NCBI GenBank assembly: GCA_001592145.1
Contig: BCWJ01000017.1
Location: 1 to 64,000, forward strand
Length of the DNA: 64,000 bases
Direction of reading: 5' to 3'
Origin: Xylanimicrobium pachnodae JCM 13526 = NBRC 107786
GTDB taxonomy: Bacteria > Actinomycetota > Actinomycetes > Actinomycetales > Cellulomonadaceae
Below, piece after piece: positions 29,220 to 38,187 of the stretch (the first letter of the stretch is position 1; each line of letters starts with the position of its first letter). The translations under genes and the position numbers were made by a program. The notes under the pieces were generated by a model. That model was given only the letters and a program-made list of their open reading frames with translations, did not search any database and was not told where the DNA came from.

Positions 29220-30536
29220 GTGCAAGCCATCTCGGACCTCCGCGTGCTCCTGCGCGTCCGGGCTTTCCGACGGCTCTTCGGGGTCCGGCTCCTGTCCCAG
29301 GCGGGTGACGGGGCGTTCCAGGTGGGCCTCGCGACGGTCCTGTTCTTCTCCCCGCAGAACGCGGGGACGGCCCGGGAGGTGGCGGGCGGTTTCGCGGTGA
29401 TGTTCGCGCCGTTCGTGGTGGCCCCGTTCGTGGGGGTGCTGCTGGACCGGTGGCGGCGTCGGCAGGTGCTGCTGTGGGCCAACGTCGCGCGCGGGTTGGT
29501 GACGATGGCCGCGGCGGCGGCGATGCTGGCCGGCGCGGGCACGTGGGTGGTGGCGGCGATCGGCCTGGTGGCGCTGAGCCTGAACCGGTTCATCCTGTCG
29601 GGGTTGTCGGCCGGGCTGCCCAACGTGCTCGACAGGGAGCTGCTGCTCACGGCGAACTCGGTGGTGCCCACGCTGGGTGCGGGCGCCACGTTCGTGGGTG
29701 GCGGGGTGGGCCTGGTGCTGGGCTTCCTGCCGGTGGCCGCGGGGATCCGCGACGGTGCGGCGCTCCTGGTGGCGAGCCTGCTGATGCTGGGCTCGGCGGC
29801 CGCGGCGTTGAGCCTGGGGGCGCGCCAGCTCGGCCCGCTGGAGGCCCCCACGGTCCCGCTGCGCGACGACGTGGCCGCGGTGCTGGGCGATCTGGGCCGC
29901 GGCGCCCGCTACCTGGTGGCGCGCCGTACTCCGGGCGAGGGCCTGCTGGTGATGGCGTTGCACCGGTTCCTGTACGGCGTCGTGTTCATCGCCTCGATCC
30001 TCATCGCACGCAACCTGCTGGAGCCGGGCGACCTGACCGCGGGGATGGCCACGTTCGCGGTGATCGTGGGGCTGACGGGGGTGGGCGGCGCGGCGGCCGT
30101 CGTGGTGACGCCCGTGGTGGCCCCGCGCACGGGCCCGCAGGCGTGGGTGGCCCTGATGCTGGCGTTCGCGGCGGCGTCCCAGGTGGCGATGGCGGTGTCG
30201 TACGACCGCTGGCTGGTGTACCTGTGCGCGTTCCTGCTGGGGATGGCGGCGCAGGCGGCGAAGATCGCGGTGGACACGATCGTGGCGACGGACACGCACG
30301 ACGCGTTCCGCGGCCGCGCCTTCGCGTTCTACGACCTGCTGTTCAACGCGGCGTTCACGGGTGCGGCCGTGCTCGCGGCGTTCGTGGTGCCGGACACGGG
30401 CTGGTCGCGGTGGTTGTTCCTGGTGCTGGGCGCCGTCTACGTCGTCGTCGCGGCGGTGTTCTGGGGGTTCGGCACGCGCACGCCGTGCGACGTCGACCCG
30501 GCCCGTTACGAGCCGAGCGGTGCCACCGCGCGCTGA
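29220..30536 (+). CDS. MFS transporter (EntS/MFS_3 type)
   Basis: 438 residues from the GTG at 29220. About 12 hydrophobic helices; the first cytoplasmic loop has LLDRWRRRQVL, the start FRRLFGVRLLSQAGDGAFQVGL is typical of the enterobactin-exporter-like MFS_3 group, and the motif FRGRAFAFYDLLFN in the second half is conserved. It should export a small molecule; the substrate is unknown. Its last 31 bases overlap the end of the convergent MFS gene. Confidence 0.85.
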   Translation: MQAISDLRVLLRVRAFRRLFGVRLLSQAGDGAFQVGLATVLFFSPQNAGTAREVAGGFAVMFAPFVVAPFVGVLLDRWRRRQVLLWANVARGLVTMAAAAAMLAGAGTWVVAAIGLVALSLNRFILSGLSAGLPNVLDRELLLTANSVVPTLGAGATFVGGGVGLVLGFLPVAAGIRDGAALLVASLLMLGSAAAALSLGARQLGPLEAPTVPLRDDVAAVLGDLGRGARYLVARRTPGEGLLVMALHRFLYGVVFIASILIARNLLEPGDLTAGMATFAVIVGLTGVGGAAAVVVTPVVAPRTGPQAWVALMLAFAAASQVAMAVSYDRWLVYLCAFLLGMAAQAAKIAVDTIVATDTHDAFRGRAFAFYDLLFNAAFTGAAVLAAFVVPDTGWSRWLFLVLGAVYVVVAAVFWGFGTRTPCDVDPARYEPSGATAR

Positions 30537-31693
30537 TCGGAGCCGGGCGCGGGCACGCGGAACGCGGGCGCGAGGCCGATCACGCCGAGCGCGAGCACGG
30601 CGGGAACGGCGAACGCGACGCGCAGGCTGCTCATCTCGGCCACGCCGCCGATGAGCGCGGCACCGAGGACGAACCCCACGTAGTTGAACAGGTTGACGCG
30701 CGCGACGGCGACGCCGCCGTGGGTGTGGTCGAGCGCCCCGGCGGCCGAGAATGCGAGCGGCACCACCACGGCCAGCCCGAGCCCCGTGAGCGCGAACCCC
30801 GCCACCGCCGTCCACGGGGCGTGCGCCACCGCCACGAGCGTGAGCCCGGCGGCCCCGACCGCTCCTCCCACCCGCACGGTCCGGGCGGGACCGAACCGGT
30901 TGACCTGGGCGTCGGCGCCGAGCCGGGCCAGGAGCTGGCACGCCAGGTACGCCGCGAGCCCGAGCGGCGCGAGGGTCGCGGACGCCGTGAGCACGTCCTC
31001 GATGTACTTGGTGGACCACGACGACGTCGCCGAGTCGGCGATGTACATGATCGTGACGGGGATGCCGATGGCGACGACGGGCCGCCAGGGGACGTGCGGC
31101 GAGCCCTGCCGGGCGGCCTCGTCGCCGGGATCGTGCGCGGGCACGGCATCGTCCCGGACCAGGCCGCGCGCCGCGGCGAGGTCGATCACGAGCGCGGCCC
31201 CCGCGACCACGCCGAGGCCCACGGGCAAGCTCCAGTCCTGCGCGTGCGCGAGCACCGCGGCCAACGATCCCGCGATGCCGCCCACGCTCCATGCGGCGTG
31301 GAACGAGTTCAGCAGGCTCCGCCCGGCGGCCCGTTCCACGGCGACGCCCTGCATGTTCATGGTCGCGTCCACGAGCCCGAGCCCCAGCCCGACGACGGCG
31401 ACCACGGGGAACAGCACCGCCACCGACGGTGCGAGCCCCGTGCCGAGCACGGCCACCGCCACGAGGGGTCCGGCGATGCGCAGCAGGGTGCCGGAGCCCC
31501 ACCGGGGGGCCAGGGCGCCGGCGAGCACGGACCCTGCACCGGCCACCACGGGGACCAGCAGCAGGACGAGGGTCAGGACGCCGTCGGTGAGCCCCAGGTG
31601 GTGCTGCAGGGTGGGCACCTGCGCGAGCAGCCCGCCGAAGCACAGACCCTGGACCAGGTAGAACGCGGAGACGGCGACGCGGCGAGTGAGCAC
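30506..31693 (-). CDS. MFS transporter
   Basis: 395 residues from the GTG at 31693; a GTG two codons earlier (31699) is equally possible, and no ribosome binding site decides. Twelve hydrophobic segments. Features such as GLVDATMNMQGVAVERAAGRSLLNSFHAAWSVGG match the FucP/YfkF-like group of actinobacterial MFS proteins (the MN.QG and HA..S.GG motif). Its substrate cannot be told. It ends inside the end of the convergent MFS gene and its start is 32 bases away from the pcnA stop, so it may be cotranscribed with pcnA. Confidence 0.82.
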   Translation of the reverse strand: MLTRRVAVSAFYLVQGLCFGGLLAQVPTLQHHLGLTDGVLTLVLLLVPVVAGAGSVLAGALAPRWGSGTLLRIAGPLVAVAVLGTGLAPSVAVLFPVVAVVGLGLGLVDATMNMQGVAVERAAGRSLLNSFHAAWSVGGIAGSLAAVLAHAQDWSLPVGLGVVAGAALVIDLAAARGLVRDDAVPAHDPGDEAARQGSPHVPWRPVVAIGIPVTIMYIADSATSSWSTKYIEDVLTASATLAPLGLAAYLACQLLARLGADAQVNRFGPARTVRVGGAVGAAGLTLVAVAHAPWTAVAGFALTGLGLAVVVPLAFSAAGALDHTHGGVAVARVNLFNYVGFVLGAALIGGVAEMSSLRVAFAVPAVLALGVIGLAPAFRVPAPGSDQRAVAPLGS

Positions 31694-31724
31694 GGTCACA
31701 CTGTGCCGTGTGCGCGGGCCGGGC

Positions 31725-33188
31725 TCAACCCACGGAGCGGGCCGCCCACCACTCCCGGAGCTCGGCCTCGGCCCGCTGCGCACCCAGCGGGCCGTGCTCC
31801 ATCCGCAGGGCGAGCAGGTGCTGGTACGCCTGACCCACGGCCGGGCCCGCCGGGATGCCGAGGATCGCCATGATCTGCGTGCCGTCCAGGTCGGGCCGGA
31901 TCGCGTCGAGCTCCTCCTGGGCGCGCAGGGCGGTGATGCGTCGTTCCAGGTCCGTGTACGAGTCGGCCAGGCGCTGCGCCTTGCGCCGGTTGCGCGTGGT
32001 CGAGTCGGCGCGCGTGAGCCGGTGCAGACGCTCCAGCAGCGGTCCGGCGTCGGTGACGTAGCGGCGCACCGCGGAGTCGGTCCACGCGGCTCCCGCACCC
32101 GTCGACGGGTCGCCGTAGCCGTGGAACCGCAGGTGCAGCTCCACCAGTCGCGCGACGTCCTTGACCACGTGCTTCTCGTACTTGAGGGCCTTGAGCCGCT
32201 TCGCGGCGAGCTTGGCCCCGACGACCTCGTGGTGGTGGAAGCTGACGCCGCCGCCCGCCTCGAAGCGGCGCGTGGCGGGCTTGCCGATGTCGTGCAGCAG
32301 CGACGCCAGGCGCAGCACCAGGTCGGGACCGGGCACCGGACCGTCCGGTCCGGTCTCCTGCGCGATGGCCTGGTCCAGCACGGTCAGGGTGTGCTGGTAG
32401 ACGTCCTTGTGCCGGTGGTGCTCGTCGATCTCGAGACGCAGGGCGGGCAGCTCGGGCAGCACCTGGTCGGCCAGGCCCGTGTCCACCAGGATCTCCAGGC
32501 CGCGCCGTGGCTGGCGAGCGAGCAGCAGCTTGGTCAGCTCGGCCTGCACGCGTTCGGCGGAGACGATATCGATCCGCTCGGCCATCGCGCCGACGGCGGC
32601 GAGCGTCCCCGGCTCGATCGTGAACCCGAGCTGCGCGGCGAACCGGGCGGCGCGCATCATGCGCAGCGGGTCGTCGTCGAACGACCGCTCGGGTGCGATG
32701 GGCGTGCGCAGCACCTCGCGTGCCAGGTCGCCGAGCCCGTCGAACGGGTCCACGAACACCAGGTCGGGCACCCGCACGGCCATCGCGTTGACCGTGAAGT
32801 CGCGGCGCGACAGGTCGCCGTCGAGCGAGTCCCCGAACGCGACCACGGGCTTGCGGGAGGCCGGGTCGTACTGGTCCGAGCGGTAGGTGGTGACCTCGAC
32901 AACCACGTCACCGCGCTTCGCCCCGATGGTGCCGAACTCCTTGCCGATGTCCCAGTGCGCGTCGCCCCACCGCGCGAGCAGCGCGAGGCTCTGGTCAGGC
33001 GTGGCCGACGTCGCGAAGTCGAGGTCGTTGCTCGACCGGCCCAGGAACGCGTCGCGCACCGGCCCGCCCACCAGGGAGAGCTCATGGCCGGCGTCGCGGA
33101 ACGCCGACCCCAGCTCGATCGCCACCGGGGCCATCGTCGTCAGGGTGCGCAGCGCGCGCAGCAGCAGATCCTGCTCAGGGGTAGACAC
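31725..33188 (-). CDS. CCA tRNA nucleotidyltransferase / poly(A) polymerase family
   Basis: 487 residues from the GTG at 33188. The nucleotidyltransferase head has LVGGPVRDAFLGRSSNDLDFAT with the metal-binding Asp pair, the RRDFTVNAMAV and DPLRMMRAARFAAQLGF motifs, and an inserted C-terminal HD domain (LLHDIGKP). This matches mycobacterial PcnA (Rv3907c). It adds or repairs the CCA end of tRNAs. It is divergent from the Nudix gene, as in mycobacteria. Confidence 0.95.
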   Translation of the reverse strand: MSTPEQDLLLRALRTLTTMAPVAIELGSAFRDAGHELSLVGGPVRDAFLGRSSNDLDFATSATPDQSLALLARWGDAHWDIGKEFGTIGAKRGDVVVEVTTYRSDQYDPASRKPVVAFGDSLDGDLSRRDFTVNAMAVRVPDLVFVDPFDGLGDLAREVLRTPIAPERSFDDDPLRMMRAARFAAQLGFTIEPGTLAAVGAMAERIDIVSAERVQAELTKLLLARQPRRGLEILVDTGLADQVLPELPALRLEIDEHHRHKDVYQHTLTVLDQAIAQETGPDGPVPGPDLVLRLASLLHDIGKPATRRFEAGGGVSFHHHEVVGAKLAAKRLKALKYEKHVVKDVARLVELHLRFHGYGDPSTGAGAAWTDSAVRRYVTDAGPLLERLHRLTRADSTTRNRRKAQRLADSYTDLERRITALRAQEELDAIRPDLDGTQIMAILGIPAGPAVGQAYQHLLALRMEHGPLGAQRAEAELREWWAARSVG

Positions 33189-33290
33189 GAGACACGATTC
33201 TCCCTGATCGGGCGCACCGGTGTCGGCGGACGCGCCACCGTGGGACCCCTTCGGAGAGGGTTCCCTCACGCGGTCGGTAGGGTGACACGT

Positions 33291-33914
33291 ATGCATGGGG
33301 TGTCGACGACGGGCGACGAGCCGCGCCCGCGCCGGGTCTCTCCCCCCGTGCCACCGGGGGGAAGTCCGCTGCGGGTGGATCCGACGACGCTGCGCCGCGC
33401 CCCGGGCCCCGCCGGCCCGCCCGGATCCGCCGCACTGCCCATCGTCGACGAGACGTCGGCGGGCGGCGTCGTCGTCCGGCCCGCCGCCGACGGCGAGCAC
33501 GGGCCGCAGGCCGCCGTCATCGTCCGGCGCAACCGTGCGGGCCGCTTGGAATGGTGCCTGCCCAAGGGGCATCTGGAGGGTGCCGAGACGCCCCCCGAGG
33601 CCGCGGTGCGCGAGGTCGAGGAGGAGACCGGGATCGCCGGTCAGGTCCGCACCACCCTGGGCATCATCGACTACTGGTTCTCCGGTGAGACGCGCCGGGT
33701 CCACAAGGTGGTCCACCACTATCTCCTGGCGATGACCGGCGGCTATCTCACCGTGGAGAACGACCCCGACCAGGAGGCGGAGGACGCGCACTGGGTGCCG
33801 GTAGCCACCCTGTCGGAACGCTTGTCGTACCCCAACGAACAGCGGCTCGCCGTCGTCGCCCGGCAGCTCCTGGCCCAGACCCCCGGGCTGGCACTCCCCA
33901 CGGCGGCCTCGTGA
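33291..33914 (+). CDS. Nudix hydrolase (MutT4-like)
   Basis: 207 residues. The Nudix box runs from Gly93 to Gly114 (GHLEGAETPPEAAVREVEEETG without its last residues), with all catalytic Glu present. The first 50 residues are Pro-rich and probably disordered. Position next to the CCA-adding enzyme matches mutT4 (Rv3908), an enzyme that hydrolyses nucleoside diphosphate derivatives; the real substrate is not clear. TAGGGT ends seven bases before the ATG, the pattern of a leaderless transcript. Its last 4 bases overlap the next gene. Confidence 0.92.
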   Translation: MHGVSTTGDEPRPRRVSPPVPPGGSPLRVDPTTLRRAPGPAGPPGSAALPIVDETSAGGVVVRPAADGEHGPQAAVIVRRNRAGRLEWCLPKGHLEGAETPPEAAVREVEEETGIAGQVRTTLGIIDYWFSGETRRVHKVVHHYLLAMTGGYLTVENDPDQEAEDAHWVPVATLSERLSYPNEQRLAVVARQLLAQTPGLALPTAAS

Positions 33915-36079
33915 CCCGTCGCCTTCCACGGGTGCTCGCCGCCAGCGCCGCGTTCGCCCTGGGCCTGCTCGCCCTGGTCCCCGGCACCGCCGCCGCCGAT
34001 CCCACGACCTCTCCCGCCGCACCGGCGGCCGACACCACGGACACCGGCACCACGGAGTCGGGCCCGACGCTCCGCCTCGAGTCCCTCAGTCCCACCGTCG
34101 CCCACCCCGGCGACGTGCTGCGGTTGTCCGTCCTCGTCGACAACCCCACCGACACCGCGATCTCCGGTGCCGTGCTCGACCTCGGGGCGGGGTGGAAGGA
34201 GCTCACCACCCGCAGCACCCTCGACGACTGGGTCTCCGGCGTCGGGTCGCGGCCCACCACCCAGGTCACGACGGACGTGCCCGACCTCGCCCCCGGCGCC
34301 ACCACCGTCGTCGCTCTCGAGCTGGCGGTGGACCGCCTCAGCATCAACGGGAACCAGCGTGCCCCCCGGTCGCTGTCCGTCACCCTGCGGCACGGCCATG
34401 AGGTGCGGGCCGAGCTGCGGACCTTCCTGCTCTGGGACCCCACCACCGGGTCCGGTGGTGCTCCGGACGACGACGCCGTCGACCTCTCGATCCTCGCCCC
34501 CGTCGCGGGCCCGGTGGCCGACGAGACGGGAACGGGCACCACGGACGAGAGCTGGTTGGCCGATGCCACCGCCCCCGGCGGGCGCCTGGCACAGGTCCTC
34601 GCCGCGGTGGACGTCGCGGGCCAGAGCGCGGGGGCCCGCGGGGCGCTCTCGCTCGCCGTGGATCCCGCCCTCGTGGCGACGGCGTCGACGTCACCGGACA
34701 CGCGGGTCTCCGCCTGGGCGCACGCCGCCTCGCGGCTCGGCGACCTCACCGACGTCCGCCCCCTGCCCGCCTTCGATCCCGACCTGGCGGCGCTGGCGCA
34801 CGCCGGGACCGCCCAGGATGCTCTCCGGGACGCCGTCTCCTCGACGCTGCCGGGCGGATGGGAGGTGCCGGAGTCCTGGGGCGCCCCGATCGCGTGGCCC
34901 GCGGATGCGCAAGCACCCGACCTCGCCACGCTCACCGCAGCCCGCGCCGCGGGGCTCGCCACGGCGGTGCTGCCTGCCGGACTCGCCCCGGTGTGGGGCA
35001 CCGCGACCGGACGGGCAGACGTCGACACGCCGGCCGGGTCGATCCGGGCGCTCGTCGCGGACCCGGTGATCTCACAGGCACTCACGCGGGCGACGAGCCC
35101 TGCCACCACGGCGTCCACGATGCCGACGACGACGACGCCCACCGATCTCACGTCGACGTCGCAGGGATCGGCGGCGCTGGCCGTGCAGCGGCTGCTGGCC
35201 GAGACCGCCGTCGTCTCGGCACAGAACGCCGACGACACGACGCACCTGCTCGCCGTGCTCCCACGCGACTGGACTCCCGACCCCGACGCGGTGAGCACCA
35301 CCCTCCACGCCCTGGCGACCAGCGGCTGGGTACGACTGACACCCGTGTCCGACCTCGTGGCCACGACCGCTCCCACGGTGCAGCGCCGCCCCCTGGACGA
35401 CTCGGCCGCGCAAACCGGCGAGCTCAGCCCGCAGGAGGTGAACCGGCTGACCACGGCCCGCACCACGCTCCGGCGGTTCGCGAGCATCGCCACCGACCCG
35501 GACGACCTCACGACGCCGCTCACCACCGCGCTCGCAGCACCGCTCTCGATCGCATCGCGATCCCAGACGCCACAGGCGCGCGCCGCGGCCGTCACCGCCG
35601 CCGTCGACGCCGTCACCGCGCTCGAGCACAAGCTGTCCGTGGCGGCCACCGACGCCACCCTCATCTCCGCGCGGGGCGACCTTCCGGTCATCGTCAGCAA
35701 CGACCTCGACGTCGACGTGACCATCCGGGTGGCGCTTCGCCCCGACAATCCCCGGCTCGTGGTCCAGCCCACCGACCTGACCACGGTGGCCGCCCAGAGC
35801 CAGAGCCGCGTCAACGTCCCGGTGCAAGCGCTCTCCTCGGGTGACGTCGAGGTCACCGTCGAGGTCCTGACCGCCTCCGGCACACCCGTGGCCGCCCCCA
35901 TCACGTTGCAGCTCGCGGTCCGGGCCGGCTGGGAGACGGTGGGCACGGCCGTCGCCGCCGGGCTCGTCGCGTTGCTCCTCGTCGTCGGCATCGTGCGCAC
36001 GATCCGGCGCGGCCGCTCCCCCCGCCGGGCGGTCGACACCGACATCCCCGATCCCCTGTTGCCCGGCGGTGCCCCATGA
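33911..36079 (+). CDS. DUF6049 family membrane-anchored surface protein
   Basis: 722 residues, starting at a GTG that overlaps the Nudix stop (GTGA). A signal peptide (LAASAAFALGLLALVPGTAAA) is followed by a large secreted region with Ig-like beta segments at the start (LRLESLSPTVAHPGDVLRLSV), a polysaccharide-deacetylase-like central fold by similarity in layout only, and one C-terminal helix (TVGTAVAAGLVALLLVVGIV) with a short basic cytoplasmic tail. It corresponds in position to Rv3909, a companion of the lipid II flippase gene murJ, and is thought to act in cell envelope biogenesis. MurJ itself is missing downstream. Confidence 0.8.
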   Translation: MTRRLPRVLAASAAFALGLLALVPGTAAADPTTSPAAPAADTTDTGTTESGPTLRLESLSPTVAHPGDVLRLSVLVDNPTDTAISGAVLDLGAGWKELTTRSTLDDWVSGVGSRPTTQVTTDVPDLAPGATTVVALELAVDRLSINGNQRAPRSLSVTLRHGHEVRAELRTFLLWDPTTGSGGAPDDDAVDLSILAPVAGPVADETGTGTTDESWLADATAPGGRLAQVLAAVDVAGQSAGARGALSLAVDPALVATASTSPDTRVSAWAHAASRLGDLTDVRPLPAFDPDLAALAHAGTAQDALRDAVSSTLPGGWEVPESWGAPIAWPADAQAPDLATLTAARAAGLATAVLPAGLAPVWGTATGRADVDTPAGSIRALVADPVISQALTRATSPATTASTMPTTTTPTDLTSTSQGSAALAVQRLLAETAVVSAQNADDTTHLLAVLPRDWTPDPDAVSTTLHALATSGWVRLTPVSDLVATTAPTVQRRPLDDSAAQTGELSPQEVNRLTTARTTLRRFASIATDPDDLTTPLTTALAAPLSIASRSQTPQARAAAVTAAVDAVTALEHKLSVAATDATLISARGDLPVIVSNDLDVDVTIRVALRPDNPRLVVQPTDLTTVAAQSQSRVNVPVQALSSGDVEVTVEVLTASGTPVAAPITLQLAVRAGWETVGTAVAAGLVALLLVVGIVRTIRRGRSPRRAVDTDIPDPLLPGGAP

Positions 36080-36150
36080 CCGGCACCACCCGGCACCCCT
36101 ACGATGATCCAACCGGACAGCAACCCCGCCCATATCAACGAGGAGGCCAG

Positions 36151-38058
36151 GTGAGCACTGTCCCGCCCGGCGGCCCCACGCCACCACCCCCGCCAGTGCC
36201 ACCGACCACACCGGCGATCGCGCCCGGAGCCGTCGTCGTCGACCGCTACCGGATCGAGCAGCCCGCGGCCACCGACCTCTCGGGCGCCGCCGTGTGGCTC
36301 GCACGCGACACCATCCTGGACCGCCCCGTGCGGTTGACCTTCCTGGACGCGGGTGCCACCGCGGCGCTCGACGCCGCACGTCGTGCCGCGCTCGTCGCCG
36401 ACCCGCGCCTGTCCCGTGTGCTCGACGTCGGCACCACCCGGTTCGGCACCGAACGGGTCGGCTACGTCGTCAACGAGCCGTTCGCCGGGTCCACGCTGAC
36501 GCAGATCGTCTCCAGCGGGCTCGTCGACGCCCAGCAGACCCGCGCGATCGTCGGGGAGGCGGCGGCCGCGCTCGATGCCGCAGCCCAACGTGGCGTGCAC
36601 CACCTCGCGCTGCGGCCCGACGCCGTCCGGGTCGACGCCGGTCGCGTGCTGGTCACGGGCCTCGGGCTCGATGCGGGACTCGCCGGCGTCGACGGGGCGG
36701 GCGGGACGTCGTCCGGCGCGGCGAGCGCCGCCACCGACGCTCGGGAGCTCGCCGCCCTCGCGTACTACGCCCTGACGGCGCGCTGGGCCGGGGACAGCCT
36801 CGACGAACCCTGGATCGCGGCCGACGCCGTGCGCCCCCTGCCTGCGCAGGTCGACGACCGGGGCCTGCCCGTCTCGCTGGCCTCGCTCGTGCCCCACGTC
36901 GATCCGATGCTGAGCAGCGTCGTGGACCGCACGCTCGCCGGCGCGGACGACGCCCCGCACACACCTGGCGAGCTGGCGGCTGCGCTACGCCCCTGGGGAG
37001 AGGTGTCCGTCGTGGCGGCCCTGCCGGGGTTCGTACAGCCCGCGGGCGGGGCGCCCGTGCGCCAGTCGGTGCGGTCCACCGGGACCCCGGCGGCGGGTGC
37101 TCCCGTGCGCCGGCCCACGGGCCGGATCGCCCGGTCCACCGGGGCGGCCGCGAGCGGCGCCGTCGCAGGCGCGGCCGGTGCCGTGCCGCCGCCTCCCCCA
37201 CCCGGCGCCGTTCCCGCGCCGCGCACCCCGTCGGCGACGCCACCGCCCTGGGACCCGGGCACCGCGACGCAGGCATACCCACCGCAGGGGTATGCCGCAC
37301 CCACGCCCGGGTACGGACCGGCCTCCGCCCAGGGACCCGCGCCGCAGGGTCCGGCCGCCTACGCACAGCCCCAGACCGCCGCCTTCGCGACAGAGGCGGC
37401 ACCGCGCCCACGACGCGGCGTCAACCCCACGCCCATCGTGCTGGGCATCCTTCTCGTGGCCGTCATCGCCGCCGCCGGCTGGGCCGTCATGCGTGCGTTC
37501 CAGCCGTTCGGCGACGACCCGGGCACGCAGGTCGCCGTGAGTCCCACCGGAGACACCGCGACGCCGGCCCCTGGAGACACCGCCGACGGCGGGGACACCG
37601 CCACCGACACCCCGGGCACCACCACGGAGGTGCGCCCCGTCATCGACACGGCCCTCCAGGTCGGGCCTGCGGCCGAGTGCCGCGGCGAGCAGCCGGAGCA
37701 GGCACCGCTCACCGTCGACGGCGATCCCTCGACGTTCTGGTTCACCTGCACCTACAACGACGCCCACTTCGGCGGCCTCAAGGACGGCGTGGGCATCGCG
37801 GTGACGCTCCGCGAGCCGGCTCCCGTCAACTCGATCACGTTGCTGACCAACAGCGAGGGCGGGCATGTCCAGGTCCGCAAGACCACGGTGGACAAGCCGA
37901 CCGAGGGTCCGGTGCTCGCCGAGGGTCCCATCTCGGCGACCACCGAGCTCACGTTCGCGCAGCCCGAGGTCGGCGAGTCGTTCGTGATCTGGGTCACGGA
38001 GCTGCCACAGTCGGCGGGCGACAACCGGCTGGAGCTCACCGAGATCATGCTGCAGTAG
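36151..38058 (+). CDS. Pseudokinase with extracellular galactose-binding-like domain (MurJ partner)
   Basis: 635 residues from the GTG at 36151, four bases after AGGAGG; an ATG at 36076 overlapping the DUF6049 stop is in frame but lacks a site. Residues 28-285 show a protein-kinase fold that has lost catalytic residues: the VAIK strand reads PVRLTFL (no Lys), HRDLKPEN reads HLALRPDA (Asp153 is Ala, Asn158 is Ala) and DFG reads GLG. A Pro-rich linker, one membrane helix (429-449) and an extracellular beta domain with WFTCTYNDAHFGG follow. In mycobacteria this pseudokinase and domain form the C-terminal part of the MurJ homologue MviN (Rv3910), where it binds FhaA. Here it stands alone. Confidence 0.85.
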   Translation: MSTVPPGGPTPPPPPVPPTTPAIAPGAVVVDRYRIEQPAATDLSGAAVWLARDTILDRPVRLTFLDAGATAALDAARRAALVADPRLSRVLDVGTTRFGTERVGYVVNEPFAGSTLTQIVSSGLVDAQQTRAIVGEAAAALDAAAQRGVHHLALRPDAVRVDAGRVLVTGLGLDAGLAGVDGAGGTSSGAASAATDARELAALAYYALTARWAGDSLDEPWIAADAVRPLPAQVDDRGLPVSLASLVPHVDPMLSSVVDRTLAGADDAPHTPGELAAALRPWGEVSVVAALPGFVQPAGGAPVRQSVRSTGTPAAGAPVRRPTGRIARSTGAAASGAVAGAAGAVPPPPPPGAVPAPRTPSATPPPWDPGTATQAYPPQGYAAPTPGYGPASAQGPAPQGPAAYAQPQTAAFATEAAPRPRRGVNPTPIVLGILLVAVIAAAGWAVMRAFQPFGDDPGTQVAVSPTGDTATPAPGDTADGGDTATDTPGTTTEVRPVIDTALQVGPAAECRGEQPEQAPLTVDGDPSTFWFTCTYNDAHFGGLKDGVGIAVTLREPAPVNSITLLTNSEGGHVQVRKTTVDKPTEGPVLAEGPISATTELTFAQPEVGESFVIWVTELPQSAGDNRLELTEIMLQ

Positions 38059-38187
38059 CAGGCCGCCCGGAGCCCGGCGGGCCGGGGGCCCGGAACATCC
38101 CCGGCCTCCGGCACGTTGACCCCACCGGTACCCCACCACCGACGCCCCACCCGGTCACGCCCGAGCGTCGACCAGAAGGAGACTTGA

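Noticed and set aside
31686..33914. A 742-residue plus-strand frame ending in the Nudix hydrolase
   Set aside because: Only the last 207 residues are a real protein; the rest is antisense to pcnA.
36076..36150. ATG at 36076 overlapping DUF6049 as the pseudokinase start
   Set aside because: AGGAGG is placed four bases before the GTG at 36151; the first 25 residues otherwise look non-conserved. Kept as an alternative.
38077..38100. GC-rich inverted sequence after the pseudokinase
   Set aside because: Imperfect and common for this base composition; not called as terminator.
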